NCBI RefSeq assembly: GCF_003591485.1
Contig: NZ_QZCF01000003.1
Location: 248,001 to 312,000 of the forward strand
Length of the DNA stretch: 64,000 bases
Origin: Paenibacillus sp. 1011MAR3C5
Lineage (GTDB): Bacteria > Bacillota > Bacilli > Paenibacillales > Paenibacillaceae
Direction of reading: 5' to 3'
Shown: positions 35,320 through 44,341 of the stretch, in pieces
Layout: each line of letters begins with the position of its first letter
How positions within the stretch are numbered: position 1 is the first letter of the stretch
Position numbers and translations under genes: made by a program
The notes under the pieces: model-generated
What the model saw: the letters and a program-made list of their open reading frames with translations, nothing else
Told to the model about the DNA's origin: nothing
The model's database searches: none

Positions 35320-36291
35320 ATGGCGCAAGCAACAGCAGAGCAACAGACGCGGTTGAATCAGCAACCAAAGCCAAAGAAGAATATTTTCATGCGCATTTGG
35401 AAGCAATGGGATATTCAGCTTATGGTATGGCCGGGTATTTTGCTCGTTTTCGTCTTCGCGTATTTGCCGATGTACGGGATATTGACGGCATTTATGGATT
35501 ACAACATTTTCACAGGTGGCAACATATGGGCTAATCCTTGGGTTGGATTCAAGCATTTCCAGATGTTCTTTGATTCCCCCGAGTTCTATAATGTTATCCG
35601 CAACACCATTGTAATCAGTTTATTGAAATTTATAATTGGCTTCCCGGCACCGATCATCTTGGCGCTTATGCTGAATGAAATCAGGCATATGATGTTCAAG
35701 CGTATCGTACAGACGATTACGTATCTTCCGCACTTTATGTCGTGGGTAATCGTAGCGGGCCTTGTTATGTCGATGTTATCGACGGAGAACGGCAGTGTGA
35801 ACATGTTGCTGAAATCGATCAACCTGATCGATGAGCCTGTCAACTTCCTCTCCATGTCCGAATACTTCTGGTCGATTCTCATCTCGGCTAACGTATGGAA
35901 GGAAATCGGTTTTGGTTCCATCGTTTACTTGGCAGCAATCTCGGGCGTCGATCCGCATCTCTATGAAGCGGCTGATATTGACGGCGCGAGCAAATTCAAA
36001 CAAATTTATCTCATTACGATTCCGACAATTATGCCGGTTATCATTATCTTCATGATTCTGTCGATTGGCAGGCTTCTGGACGCAGGTTTCGAGGATATTC
36101 TCTTGCTCGCGACTAACCCGGTGCTAAGGCCGGTCTCGGACGTTATCGATACGTATGTCTATCGCGTAGGTTTGTCCAACTTCCGCTATTCCTATGCTAC
36201 AGCGGTTGGGCTGTTCAAGGCTGTTATCAGTGTTGGATTGCTCACGATGGCGAATTATCTGGCTCGCAGATCAGGCAACAGCTTGTGGTAG
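35320..36291 (+). CDS. ABC transporter permease, LplB type
   Basis: A 323-residue inner component of a carbohydrate importer. Six membrane helices; the cytoplasmic EAA loop reads YEAADIDGASKFKQIYLITI, the docking site for the shared ATPase (MsmX-like, not encoded here). The sequence after helix 1, YLPMYGILTAFMDY, is typical of the LplB/YteP group that imports complex or uronic-acid oligosaccharides. AAGGAGG precedes the ATG. First gene of a permease-permease-lipoprotein operon. The 190-bp region upstream has two AGTATC boxes 28 bp apart (35230 and 35258), possible sites for the AraC-type regulator encoded downstream. Confidence 0.92.
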   Translation: MAQATAEQQTRLNQQPKPKKNIFMRIWKQWDIQLMVWPGILLVFVFAYLPMYGILTAFMDYNIFTGGNIWANPWVGFKHFQMFFDSPEFYNVIRNTIVISLLKFIIGFPAPIILALMLNEIRHMMFKRIVQTITYLPHFMSWVIVAGLVMSMLSTENGSVNMLLKSINLIDEPVNFLSMSEYFWSILISANVWKEIGFGSIVYLAAISGVDPHLYEAADIDGASKFKQIYLITIPTIMPVIIIFMILSIGRLLDAGFEDILLLATNPVLRPVSDVIDTYVYRVGLSNFRYSYATAVGLFKAVISVGLLTMANYLARRSGNSLW

Positions 36292-36323
36292 AAGGAATTT
36301 GATGAACAGGGAGGCGAACAGCT

Positions 36324-37220
36324 TTGGCACGATTGGGATTTAGCGATAAACTCATGATGATTTTCATCTACGTATTCTTGATTGTACTTTCATTCAGCGC
36401 ATTCTATCCGTTCTGGAACGCGCTTGTCATATCCCTTAACTTGGGTATCGATACTACAAAGGGTGGCATTACGTTCTGGCCAAGGGTTTTTACTTGGGAG
36501 AACTACGAGATCGTATTAAATGATGACCGACTCATTAACGGCTTCTTCGTATCCGTATCTCGTACAGTTATAGGTACAATTACAGCCATCATAATGACGG
36601 CAATTCTGGCTTATGGCATGACAAGACGTGAGCTGATCGGCAGAAATTACTTTATGGTCTTCTTCGTAATTACAATGTATTTTGGCGGCGGCCTTATTCC
36701 ATCGTACTTGCTTACCAGCTCCTTGGGCCTGATGGACAAATTCGCGGTTTACATTATCCCGGCGCTAATTAGCGTGTGGAATATGATCATATTCAGAACC
36801 TTCTTCAAGAGCCTTCCGGTAGGCCTGGAAGAATCGGCTCAAATCGACGGCGCAACGAACTGGGGAATTTTATTCCGAATCGTATTACCTCTTTCCGGAC
36901 CTGTTATTGCAACATTATCACTATTTACAGCAGTTGCGCACTGGAACGACTGGTTTGTAGCCACTATCTACATTACCAATGAGAAATTGGTTCCGATTCA
37001 GACGATGTTGCGACAGATTTTGAATGCGAATATCGTAACGGATATGTCCAGCAATATGGATACAGCGTCTATCGCACGTCTGGATAACATGAGAACGATT
37101 ACGACTAAGTCTCTGACCATGGCCACGATGATGGTTGCGACGCTGCCAATCATAATGGTGTATCCATTCGTTCAGAAGTACTTCGTAAAAGGCGTGCTTA
37201 TCGGCTCGCTGAAAGAGTAG
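36324..37220 (+). CDS. ABC transporter permease, LplC/YtcP type
   Basis: A 298-residue permease with six helices. The EAA loop is EESAQIDGATNWGILFRIVL, and the N-terminus FYPFWNALVISLN is typical of the LplC/YtcP group paired with LplB. The start is TTG at 36324 behind GGGAGGCG with 8-bp spacing. It lies 32 bp after the partner permease and 68 bp before the lipoprotein gene, so it belongs to one importer operon. Substrate unknown; members of this group take up oligosaccharides of plant or microbial polysaccharides. Confidence 0.92.
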   Translation: MARLGFSDKLMMIFIYVFLIVLSFSAFYPFWNALVISLNLGIDTTKGGITFWPRVFTWENYEIVLNDDRLINGFFVSVSRTVIGTITAIIMTAILAYGMTRRELIGRNYFMVFFVITMYFGGGLIPSYLLTSSLGLMDKFAVYIIPALISVWNMIIFRTFFKSLPVGLEESAQIDGATNWGILFRIVLPLSGPVIATLSLFTAVAHWNDWFVATIYITNEKLVPIQTMLRQILNANIVTDMSSNMDTASIARLDNMRTITTKSLTMATMMVATLPIIMVYPFVQKYFVKGVLIGSLKE

Positions 37221-37288
37221 TATTCCGTTGGTTTAAGGCGTCTAACCGCTTTGGACATAAAAAAGTTTACGAGAGGGGTAGTACAAGC

Positions 37289-38965
37289 ATGACGAAAGTT
37301 AGAAAGACAACGCTGCTTATCGTATCCGCAATTTTTGTATTGGCAACAGTACTGGCTGGATGCAGCTCCGACACGAAGAACCAACCAAGTCCTTCGCCGT
37401 CGAGCAATGCTACTAACACGCCTGGTAACACGCCTTCTGAAGAGCCTCCTTCCGATGTATGGGAGTTCGGTTCTGAACCGCTTGAGTTCTCCATGTACGG
37501 CCACTACAACTGGTATGACGTTCCTGCATGGGACAGCACAGTTGCCGGCAGATGGCTGAAAGAAAACAAACAATTGAACATCGTTCCAATTTCTGCTGGT
37601 GGTAACCCAGAGCAAAAATTGAGCACAATGATCGCTTCCAAAACGCTTCCTGACGTAATGTGGATGGACCGCGGCGCTGACGTTGAGAGACTTCGCGAAG
37701 CTGGTCAGCTGGTTGCATTCGACGATTACCTGGACAAATACCCTAACCTGAAAACTTGGATGGGTAAAGACCTTAACCTGCTTCGTTCTTCCGATGGAAA
37801 GCTTTACCAGTTCCCTAACTGGTACACTGGCCGCCCGAACGGCAACGCTGGTTATGTAATCAACAAAAAGATCTACGACGAGCTGGGTCAACCTAAGTTG
37901 GAAACAACGGACGACCTGTACAACTACCTGGTAGCTGTAAAAGCTAAGTATGGCGACACTGTCGTTCCGTTTGATCCAGACCTTGCTAAAGATGCCCAAG
38001 GACTTGGCGTATTGTACACTGCATTTAAAGAAAATGCTTCGTACACACATCTTCACGCAAACGTACGTGCTGTACCGCAAGGCGACAAATTGACTTCGAT
38101 CTTTACTGACCCTACGTACCGTGAAGCACAGAAGTATATCGCTAAGCTTTACAGAGAGAAACTGATCACTCAAGATGCATTCACGCAAACTAAAGACCAA
38201 ATCGAAGAGAGAATCATGCAAGGCCGCGTTGCAGTATACGCTGGCGCAAACCCAACAGTATCTGCAATGAACGCTCACCAAGAAATGGTGAAGAAAGATC
38301 CTAACTCCGGTTACTTCATGATCTGGCCGATTCACAAAGAAGGTCTAGACAAAAACAAAATCTTCCCAGGTACTTACACATCACTTGGTTGGAACGTAAA
38401 CGTAATTACGAAGTCTGCTAAAGATCCAGAGAAAATCTTCGCATTCCTTGACTGGTACACAGGTCCAGAAGGTCAATCCCTGTTGTTCTTCGGTCCTGAA
38501 GGCAAGAACTGGAAAGGCTTCGACGCTGATGGTCACCCTATCTTCACTGCTGAATACGATGCAGAAGAAGTTCTAGAGCTTCAAAAAGCACATGACCCTA
38601 TCATGTGGAACGGTAACACTGGTTACATCGATCCAGCGAAAATGAAATTCGAAAGCAAGCTTCCAGCTGCTGAGCAAAACTGGGCAGCTCGTTATCAAAG
38701 CGAAATCACATGGCCTACTCAATCCAATGCTACTGAGTTCATTAACTTGGTACCACAACCGGACAGCGAGTTGGGTATCGTGAAACAACGTGTAGATGAT
38801 ATTTATACACAAGCTTATGCTCAATCCGTAATGGCTAAAGACGATGCTGAAGTAGATAGCATTCTCGACAAAGCGGAAAAGGACGCTCAAGCAGCAGGTT
38901 ACGCTGAACTTCTTGAATGGCGTACAGTTGAGTGGAAGAAAAACTTGGAGCTTCTTGCTCAGTAA
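37289..38965 (+). CDS. Extracellular solute-binding lipoprotein (LplA type)
   Basis: A 558-residue lipoprotein with signal peptide and lipobox LAGC at about residues 21-24, followed by a Pro/Ser/Asn-rich tether to residue 55. The long bilobal body and the segment KTLPDVMWMDRGADVERL fit the LplA/YtcQ family of large sugar-binding proteins. Codon use is visibly different from neighbours, with many A- or U-ending and biased codons, as expected for a highly expressed protein. A perfect terminator follows, separating it from the two-component genes. It should determine the substrate of the permeases encoded upstream. Confidence 0.93.
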   Translation: MTKVRKTTLLIVSAIFVLATVLAGCSSDTKNQPSPSPSSNATNTPGNTPSEEPPSDVWEFGSEPLEFSMYGHYNWYDVPAWDSTVAGRWLKENKQLNIVPISAGGNPEQKLSTMIASKTLPDVMWMDRGADVERLREAGQLVAFDDYLDKYPNLKTWMGKDLNLLRSSDGKLYQFPNWYTGRPNGNAGYVINKKIYDELGQPKLETTDDLYNYLVAVKAKYGDTVVPFDPDLAKDAQGLGVLYTAFKENASYTHLHANVRAVPQGDKLTSIFTDPTYREAQKYIAKLYREKLITQDAFTQTKDQIEERIMQGRVAVYAGANPTVSAMNAHQEMVKKDPNSGYFMIWPIHKEGLDKNKIFPGTYTSLGWNVNVITKSAKDPEKIFAFLDWYTGPEGQSLLFFGPEGKNWKGFDADGHPIFTAEYDAEEVLELQKAHDPIMWNGNTGYIDPAKMKFESKLPAAEQNWAARYQSEITWPTQSNATEFINLVPQPDSELGIVKQRVDDIYTQAYAQSVMAKDDAEVDSILDKAEKDAQAAGYAELLEWRTVEWKKNLELLAQ

Positions 38966-38986
38966 ATAATTAAAAAATGTTGTTCG

Positions 38987-39017
38987 AAAGGGTATACTAT
39001 AATAGTATACCCTTTTT
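38987..39017 (+). terminator. Terminator after the binding-protein gene
   Basis: AAAGGGTATACTA-TAA-TAGTATACCCTTT is a perfect 13-bp stem with a T-run. It probably reduces read-through into the YesN/YesM genes. Confidence 0.93.
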
Positions 39018-39073
39018 GGATTATGGCTTTGTCCGAATCCATTACTATTCGGATATAAGCCGAGGATCTGGAG

Positions 39074-40651
39074 ATGATGCAAATGTACAAGGTGCTGCTG
39101 GTCGATGATGAAATTTTGGATTTGAAAGGAATGCAGGCATTTATTCCTTGGCAGGAGCTTGGCATGGAAATCGTCGCAGCCGTGACGAACGGGTTTGCGG
39201 CAAGCGAAGTGATTGAGACAGAGAAGATTGATATTCTTATCACAGATATTCGAATGCCGAATATGTCCGGTTTGGAACTGGCGCGAAAGGCGCTTGATCT
39301 GTATCCCATGATTAAGATTATTTTTGTAAGCGGTTATCAGGACTTTCACTATGTCAAGCAAGCGCTGTCGCTCAATGCATGCAGCTATGTCGTCAAACCG
39401 ATGGACGATAATGAATTGATAGAATCATTGCGCAAGCTCCAGGCTGATCTGGACGAGGAACGCAAGCAATTGGAGACAGAGCAGCTTTATAAGCGAATGT
39501 TCCCTATTGTAAAGACGGAGTATTTGCTGCAGCTGCTGGAAGGCACATGGAGTGAGGACGCTCTGAATACGCTTCTGGAAAACTATCAATTTAATCAATT
39601 GAAATGGCCTGTTCAAGTGGTTGTGGTCGAACGTGACGACTGGATGCGCAAGCGTAATGTTGAAGAAAACTTCGATGAAACGGAACTATCGAATGCTTTT
39701 TGGAATGGCCTTTTTTCCTTATGCAAAGACTTGGATATCCGGCATTCTTGCAGAGTAACGGATAAACGAATGGCTCTCTTGATCGAAAGCGGCATGGAAT
39801 TGGACAAGCTTAGAGACAAATTTAATGAGGTGTCAGGACAAACACCGATCTCCGTGACGACAGGCGTAGGTGATGCGGTTACGCAAATCACAGACCTGAA
39901 GGATTCCTATCGCAAGGCGCAGACCGCGCTTGACTACAAGGTTTTTTACGGAAAAGGAAAAATGATCTATCACGATGCGGTACAATCTACGCAAATGAAA
40001 GATGTGCAGAGTCTGGATATTCAGCTCGACGCTTTGTTCGAGGCGATGACGCACTACGAATTGGTTAAGGTGCATGATGAGCTGGAGATGCTCTATAGTT
40101 TGGCCAATAATATGCGTTCCAAGTTTACGATACAAAACTTTACGATGTTCTTGATTATGAAGCTTGATGCGTATTTGCAGAAGATGAACGAAGACCTGTT
40201 CCGTATGCTGAACTTGGATTTCGGGAGCTTGGATATCCTGCTGCGCTACGAGACGATCGATGAGATTCATTCGTGGCTTCGTTATAGAGTGTACGAGCTA
40301 TCGGAAATCCTTCAATCGAAGAAGCATAAGAAGAATTGGAAGCTGGTTCAGGATATTATCGACGATGTCAAACAACGGCTGCATGAAAACATTACGCTTA
40401 AAGACGTAGCCGAGAAATATTCGTTCTCTCCCAACTATTTGGGACAGATCTTTAAGGAAGAAATGAAAACCAACTTCAGTGATTATGTATCCATGTTAAG
40501 AATGGAGAAGGCCGGTGATCTCTTGGTCAATACGAACCTGAAAGTATATGAAATCGCGAATTTGATCGGTTATCGCTACTTGCCTTACTTCAGTCGCCAA
40601 TTCAAAGACTATCATGGCAAAACGCCGTTAGAGTATAGAAGAAAACTATGA
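39074..40651 (+). CDS. Response regulator, YesN/AraC type
   Basis: A 525-residue regulator. Receiver domain at residues 5-125 with DDE pocket, phosphoacceptor Asp58 in ILITDIRMPNMSG and Lys in YVVKPMDDNEL. A long helical middle region follows, then an AraC double helix-turn-helix in the last 100 residues (ENITLKDVAEKYSFSPNYLG; SNYxG-type; YFSRQFKDYHGKTPLEYR). Such regulators activate carbohydrate importer operons when their YesM partner senses substrate. The start could be 39074 or 39083, both with partial SD sequences. The stop overlaps the kinase start. Its likely target is the importer operon upstream. Confidence 0.93.
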   Translation: MMQMYKVLLVDDEILDLKGMQAFIPWQELGMEIVAAVTNGFAASEVIETEKIDILITDIRMPNMSGLELARKALDLYPMIKIIFVSGYQDFHYVKQALSLNACSYVVKPMDDNELIESLRKLQADLDEERKQLETEQLYKRMFPIVKTEYLLQLLEGTWSEDALNTLLENYQFNQLKWPVQVVVVERDDWMRKRNVEENFDETELSNAFWNGLFSLCKDLDIRHSCRVTDKRMALLIESGMELDKLRDKFNEVSGQTPISVTTGVGDAVTQITDLKDSYRKAQTALDYKVFYGKGKMIYHDAVQSTQMKDVQSLDIQLDALFEAMTHYELVKVHDELEMLYSLANNMRSKFTIQNFTMFLIMKLDAYLQKMNEDLFRMLNLDFGSLDILLRYETIDEIHSWLRYRVYELSEILQSKKHKKNWKLVQDIIDDVKQRLHENITLKDVAEKYSFSPNYLGQIFKEEMKTNFSDYVSMLRMEKAGDLLVNTNLKVYEIANLIGYRYLPYFSRQFKDYHGKTPLEYRRKL

Positions 40652-42420
40652 AGATGATGCGTAAATACCGTTATCTGCCGTTCGGCTATAAGCTCATGCT
40701 GTCCTATTGTGTATTCATCATTATTCCGGTTATTGTGATCAGTTTTTTTGCTAACTCCGTATATGTGAAGTCAATTCGCGAGCAGCTTGAGAGCACCGTA
40801 CACGGTACAGTCAGTCAAATGATCGATAACGTATCCTATAAAGCCGGAGATGTTATCCGCGTTTCGGATTTTTTCTACTTCGACTATACGATCGCGAGAC
40901 AGCTCAGGAATTTCGAAGAGGGCTGGGTCGGCTATGAGGCTACAATCAATTTTTTTGTACCCAAAATAGAGGCGTATAAGCAGGCGTCAAGCGTGAATAC
41001 GTGGCTGTCGATTTATTTGCATAACAAATTGTTCCCGGAGATGTACAAAAATTACCGAGGCAATGATCCGCTTAAAAGTAATTCGGAAAACCCCTATGAT
41101 ATTTATCAAATCGACCGTATCCATACAAAAATATGGTACTTGAACCATCCGGAGGAAGTCTACGGCGAGACGATGGTATGGAAGGAAATCGAGGACGATG
41201 CGAAGTTCGGCCGTATCTCGCTGCTTCGCCGACTCGTAAATATGCAAAATGCAGGCAGGGTGCAAGAAGTAGGATTCATGCGTCAGAGCGTGTATTTGTC
41301 CGATTTGTTCCAAGCGGTTGATTATACGAAAATTGGCAGCGACGCGACGATTTATATTATAGATGATAATGAGAAAATCAAAACCATATCCGGTCCGTCC
41401 AGTTATCGGTCAGGCGATGTATGGAATGCGACGGACTTCAAGGAGTATATGGTAATTGAGAATGTCATCCCATCCTTGAATTGGAATGTTGCGGCCGTGA
41501 TCCCGAATACGATCTTCGAGGAGAAGATCAAGGAAGTCCGGCTGATAACCTTCATTATTTGTTTGATCTTTACAGTCGTTTATTTCGTATCGGGAGCGCT
41601 CTTATCCAATTATTTCTCCAGAAAAGTAAACAAGATCGTGTCTGTTCTAGATTCCTTCCAGGAAGGCAACTTCCATAAGCGGACGAACTTCAAAGGTAAT
41701 GACGAGTTCAGCCAAATATCCCGAGCCTTGAATGATATGGGGCAAAATATCGGCGAGCTCATTCATAAGGTATACGTGGCCGATCTGGATAAAAAAGAAG
41801 CGGAGCTGGATATGCTGCAGGCACAGATCAACCCGCATTTCTTGTACAATACCTTGTCTTCGATAAGCCGTCTGGCCAAATTTGGCGAGCTGGACAAGCT
41901 CCAGCGGATGGTCATCGATCTGGCGAAGTTCTATCGTTTGTCATTGAATGAAGGACGTATCTTGCTGTCGATCAAAGAGGAATTGGACCAAGCGAATGCC
42001 TACATTAATATTCAAAAAATCAAGTATGAAGAACGGATGGGCGTAACCTTTGATATCGATCCACAGATTCTTTCATACTCCACAATCAAGCTTATTATTC
42101 AGCCGTTTATCGAGAATGTGCTGGAGCATGCATGGTGCGGCGACCGCATTCATATGCGGATCGTAGGGGAGATGGAGGATAATCATATCGTGTTCAAAAT
42201 CATTGACGACGGCGTCGGCATTAGCGCAGAGCTGTTGGAGCAAATGAATGATCCGGAAGAGAGCACGAGTGTTGGATACGGTATCCGCAATGTCAATCAA
42301 CGAATCAAGCTGTATTATGGCCATGCCTTCGGCGTCAGCATCTACAGCAGACTCGGCATCGGCACGACGGTTTTGATTCGGATTCCGACAGAGAAGCCCG
42401 CCCATTCCAAAATCGAATAG
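40648..42420 (+). CDS. Sensor histidine kinase, YesM type
   Basis: A 590-residue kinase of the His_kinase family (LytS/YesM-like). Helix 1 is near residues 15-35, a large extracellular dCache-like sensor region follows to about 300, helix 2 near 305-325, then HAMP. The phosphoacceptor His397 lies in QINPHFLYNTLSSI, the ATPase motifs are IIQPFIENVLEHA and DDGVGIS, and GIRNVNQRIKLYYG closes the domain. The start overlaps the regulator gene by 4 bp (ATGA). It should sense an extracellular sugar or a loaded binding protein and phosphorylate the YesN partner. Confidence 0.93.
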   Translation: MKMMRKYRYLPFGYKLMLSYCVFIIIPVIVISFFANSVYVKSIREQLESTVHGTVSQMIDNVSYKAGDVIRVSDFFYFDYTIARQLRNFEEGWVGYEATINFFVPKIEAYKQASSVNTWLSIYLHNKLFPEMYKNYRGNDPLKSNSENPYDIYQIDRIHTKIWYLNHPEEVYGETMVWKEIEDDAKFGRISLLRRLVNMQNAGRVQEVGFMRQSVYLSDLFQAVDYTKIGSDATIYIIDDNEKIKTISGPSSYRSGDVWNATDFKEYMVIENVIPSLNWNVAAVIPNTIFEEKIKEVRLITFIICLIFTVVYFVSGALLSNYFSRKVNKIVSVLDSFQEGNFHKRTNFKGNDEFSQISRALNDMGQNIGELIHKVYVADLDKKEAELDMLQAQINPHFLYNTLSSISRLAKFGELDKLQRMVIDLAKFYRLSLNEGRILLSIKEELDQANAYINIQKIKYEERMGVTFDIDPQILSYSTIKLIIQPFIENVLEHAWCGDRIHMRIVGEMEDNHIVFKIIDDGVGISAELLEQMNDPEESTSVGYGIRNVNQRIKLYYGHAFGVSIYSRLGIGTTVLIRIPTEKPAHSKIE

Positions 42421-42425
42421 CAAAG

Positions 42426-42480
42426 AAAAAACGTCAACCGCAGGAAGCTGCTATGCAGCATACCTTGCGTTGACGTTTTT
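42426..42480. terminator. Bidirectional terminator
   Basis: AAAAACGTCAACCGCA pairs with TGCGTTGACGTTTTT with a small bulge, with an inner GCTGC/GCAGC hairpin. A- and T-runs on both sides serve the convergent kinase and permease genes. Confidence 0.82.
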
Positions 42481-42494
42481 GGTTTGAACAATCG

Positions 42495-43346
42495 TTACTT
42501 CACGGCACCGGCAGTAATGCCGCCCGTAATTTGCCGCTGGAAGAGCGAATACAGAATGATGATCGGGATCATGGAGATGACCAGCCCCGCGAAGAGAGGG
42601 CCCCATTCCGTACGGTATTGCATCTCGCCTTGCATAACGGCGATACCGACAGGGAGAGTGTAGATTTTCTTCAGCGGGTCGTTCATGATGACCGTACCCA
42701 AGATATATTCGTTCCAGATCGTCAGAATGTTCATGATTGCCACCGTGATCAATCCCGGCTTGGAGAGCGGAAGCATGATCCGGAAGAAGGTACCCGCCTC
42801 GGAGCTTCCGTCGATGGCAGCAGCCTCTTCCATTTCCTTCGGCAAAGATTTGTAGAAGGCGACAAGCACGAAGATGCCGAACGGAAGAGCACCTGCGCCG
42901 TAGACGAGTATGAGCCCGATCAGGTTGTTCGTTAGCCCGATGCCGTCCAGCAGGAAGAATAGCGGGATTAGACTCAGGATAAGCGGAATCATCATGGCTG
43001 AAACATAGATGAAGTAGAGGACTCCGCTGCCTTTGAACGGATAACGGGCAATGACGTAAGCTGTCATGGCGGACAGCAGGACGGCAAGCGCTGTAGCCGC
43101 GAAGGTGACGCCTACGGAATTCAGGAAGTACACGCCGAATTTGTATTCTGTCCATACGTAGGTGAAGTTCGACCACTGAAGCGGGAATTCCGGCAGCACC
43201 CATGGTTTATTGCCGTAGAACTGCTTGTTGTCCTTTAACGATGAGAGCAGCGTCCAGATGAGCGGGTAGACGACCGCAACCGTCCATACCAGAAGCAGCA
43301 GCCGGACGACCCATGTCACGAGCCATTCTTTTTTTGTCAATTTCAT
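42495..43346 (-). CDS. Carbohydrate ABC transporter permease, MalG type
   Basis: A 283-residue permease with six helices and EAA loop MEEAAAIDGSSEAGTFFRIM. It starts with MKLTKKEWLVTWVVRLLLL and ends KGG-type motif QRQITGGITAGAVK, typical of the MalG/NgcG group. AGGAGG lies 8 bp before the ATG. It is the last gene of a three-gene minus-strand operon (binding protein, permease, permease) without an ATPase gene, so it relies on a shared MsmX-like ATPase. Location next to an amino-sugar PTS and its antiterminator suggests N-acetylglucosamine or chito-oligosaccharide import. Confidence 0.9.
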   Translation of the reverse strand: MKLTKKEWLVTWVVRLLLLVWTVAVVYPLIWTLLSSLKDNKQFYGNKPWVLPEFPLQWSNFTYVWTEYKFGVYFLNSVGVTFAATALAVLLSAMTAYVIARYPFKGSGVLYFIYVSAMMIPLILSLIPLFFLLDGIGLTNNLIGLILVYGAGALPFGIFVLVAFYKSLPKEMEEAAAIDGSSEAGTFFRIMLPLSKPGLITVAIMNILTIWNEYILGTVIMNDPLKKIYTLPVGIAVMQGEMQYRTEWGPLFAGLVISMIPIIILYSLFQRQITGGITAGAVK

Positions 43347-43358
43347 GTGCTAGGCCTC

Positions 43359-44267
43359 CTACATTTCGATCGTTTCCCGCTTGAGCAAGCGGTTCAGTAT
43401 GAGGGACGTAATCAGCGTCAGCGTCAAAATGAGCACGCCGATTGCGGAGGCATAACCCATGTGGTATTGCTGGAAGCCGATCTGATACAGATAGGAGCCC
43501 ATGACCTGTGTGGAGTTGTCGGGACCGCCCTCGGTCATCAAGAAGATGATAATAAACGAGCCATTAAGCGTGGTAATGACGATATGAATGATGGATACTT
43601 TCATCTGCTCCCAGATCAGCGGAATCGTAATATGCTTGAACTGATGCCATCTGGAGGCGCCGTCGATACCCGATGCCTCGTACAGCGACTCAGGAATGTT
43701 CATGATTGCGGCCATTAGCAGAATCATATAGAAGCCGATGCCGGCCCATACGGCAGGCGCGAGAATGGACCACATGGCCGTATTGGTTTGTCCCAGCCAT
43801 ACCGTCGTCACAGGCTCGCTCGTGAACAGGGACAGAAAAGCATTCAGAAATCCAATATCGGACGGGTTGTAGATGTATCTCCACAGGACGCCGATGACGA
43901 CGACGGATATCAGGTTCGGGAAGAACAGGATGACCCGGAACAGGCCGGTTCGCTTAATGCTCATGCGCGTCAGCGCTACGGCCAGGAACGTTGCGATTGC
44001 CAGGATAAGAACGACTTTCCAGAAGACGAGGAAGTAGTCGTTGAAGATGGCTGTACCGATAATCTCGTCCTTAAACATTCTCTTGTAATTGTCCAGACCG
44101 ATAAACGACATGTTGCCCGAATAACCCGACCATTTGAAAAGGCTGATGTAAAGGCCTCTCAGCATCGGATAAGCGGTAATGACACTGAACAGGATGAAGG
44201 TTGGCAATATAAATCCCAGAATGAACAGGGAACGTCTCAGTCGATGGGATGTTGGTTTGGCTGTCAT
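43359..44267 (-). CDS. Carbohydrate ABC transporter permease, MalF type
   Basis: A 302-residue six-helix permease. The EAA loop is YEASGIDGASRWHQFKHITI. The N-terminal segment RRSLFILGFILPTFILF and the sequence NGSFIIIFLMTEGGPDNSTQ are typical of MalF/NgcF proteins for disaccharide import. The SD sequence before the ATG is weak (AGGGGCG, about 9 bp away), so translation may depend on coupling with the binding-protein gene 74 bp upstream. Second gene in the operon. Confidence 0.9.
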   Translation of the reverse strand: MTAKPTSHRLRRSLFILGFILPTFILFSVITAYPMLRGLYISLFKWSGYSGNMSFIGLDNYKRMFKDEIIGTAIFNDYFLVFWKVVLILAIATFLAVALTRMSIKRTGLFRVILFFPNLISVVVIGVLWRYIYNPSDIGFLNAFLSLFTSEPVTTVWLGQTNTAMWSILAPAVWAGIGFYMILLMAAIMNIPESLYEASGIDGASRWHQFKHITIPLIWEQMKVSIIHIVITTLNGSFIIIFLMTEGGPDNSTQVMGSYLYQIGFQQYHMGYASAIGVLILTLTLITSLILNRLLKRETIEM

Positions 44268-44341
44268 GGCTTACACGCCCCTTGTGAAATCATGATGCGG
44301 GCAGGGAGGAGAGAACCTGCCGCTGCCCGCTGTGCATCTTG

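Noticed and set aside
37172-38335. Minus-strand frame of 387 residues
   Set aside because: Antisense shadow of the binding-protein gene, produced by its codon bias; no ribosome binding site or protein-like features.
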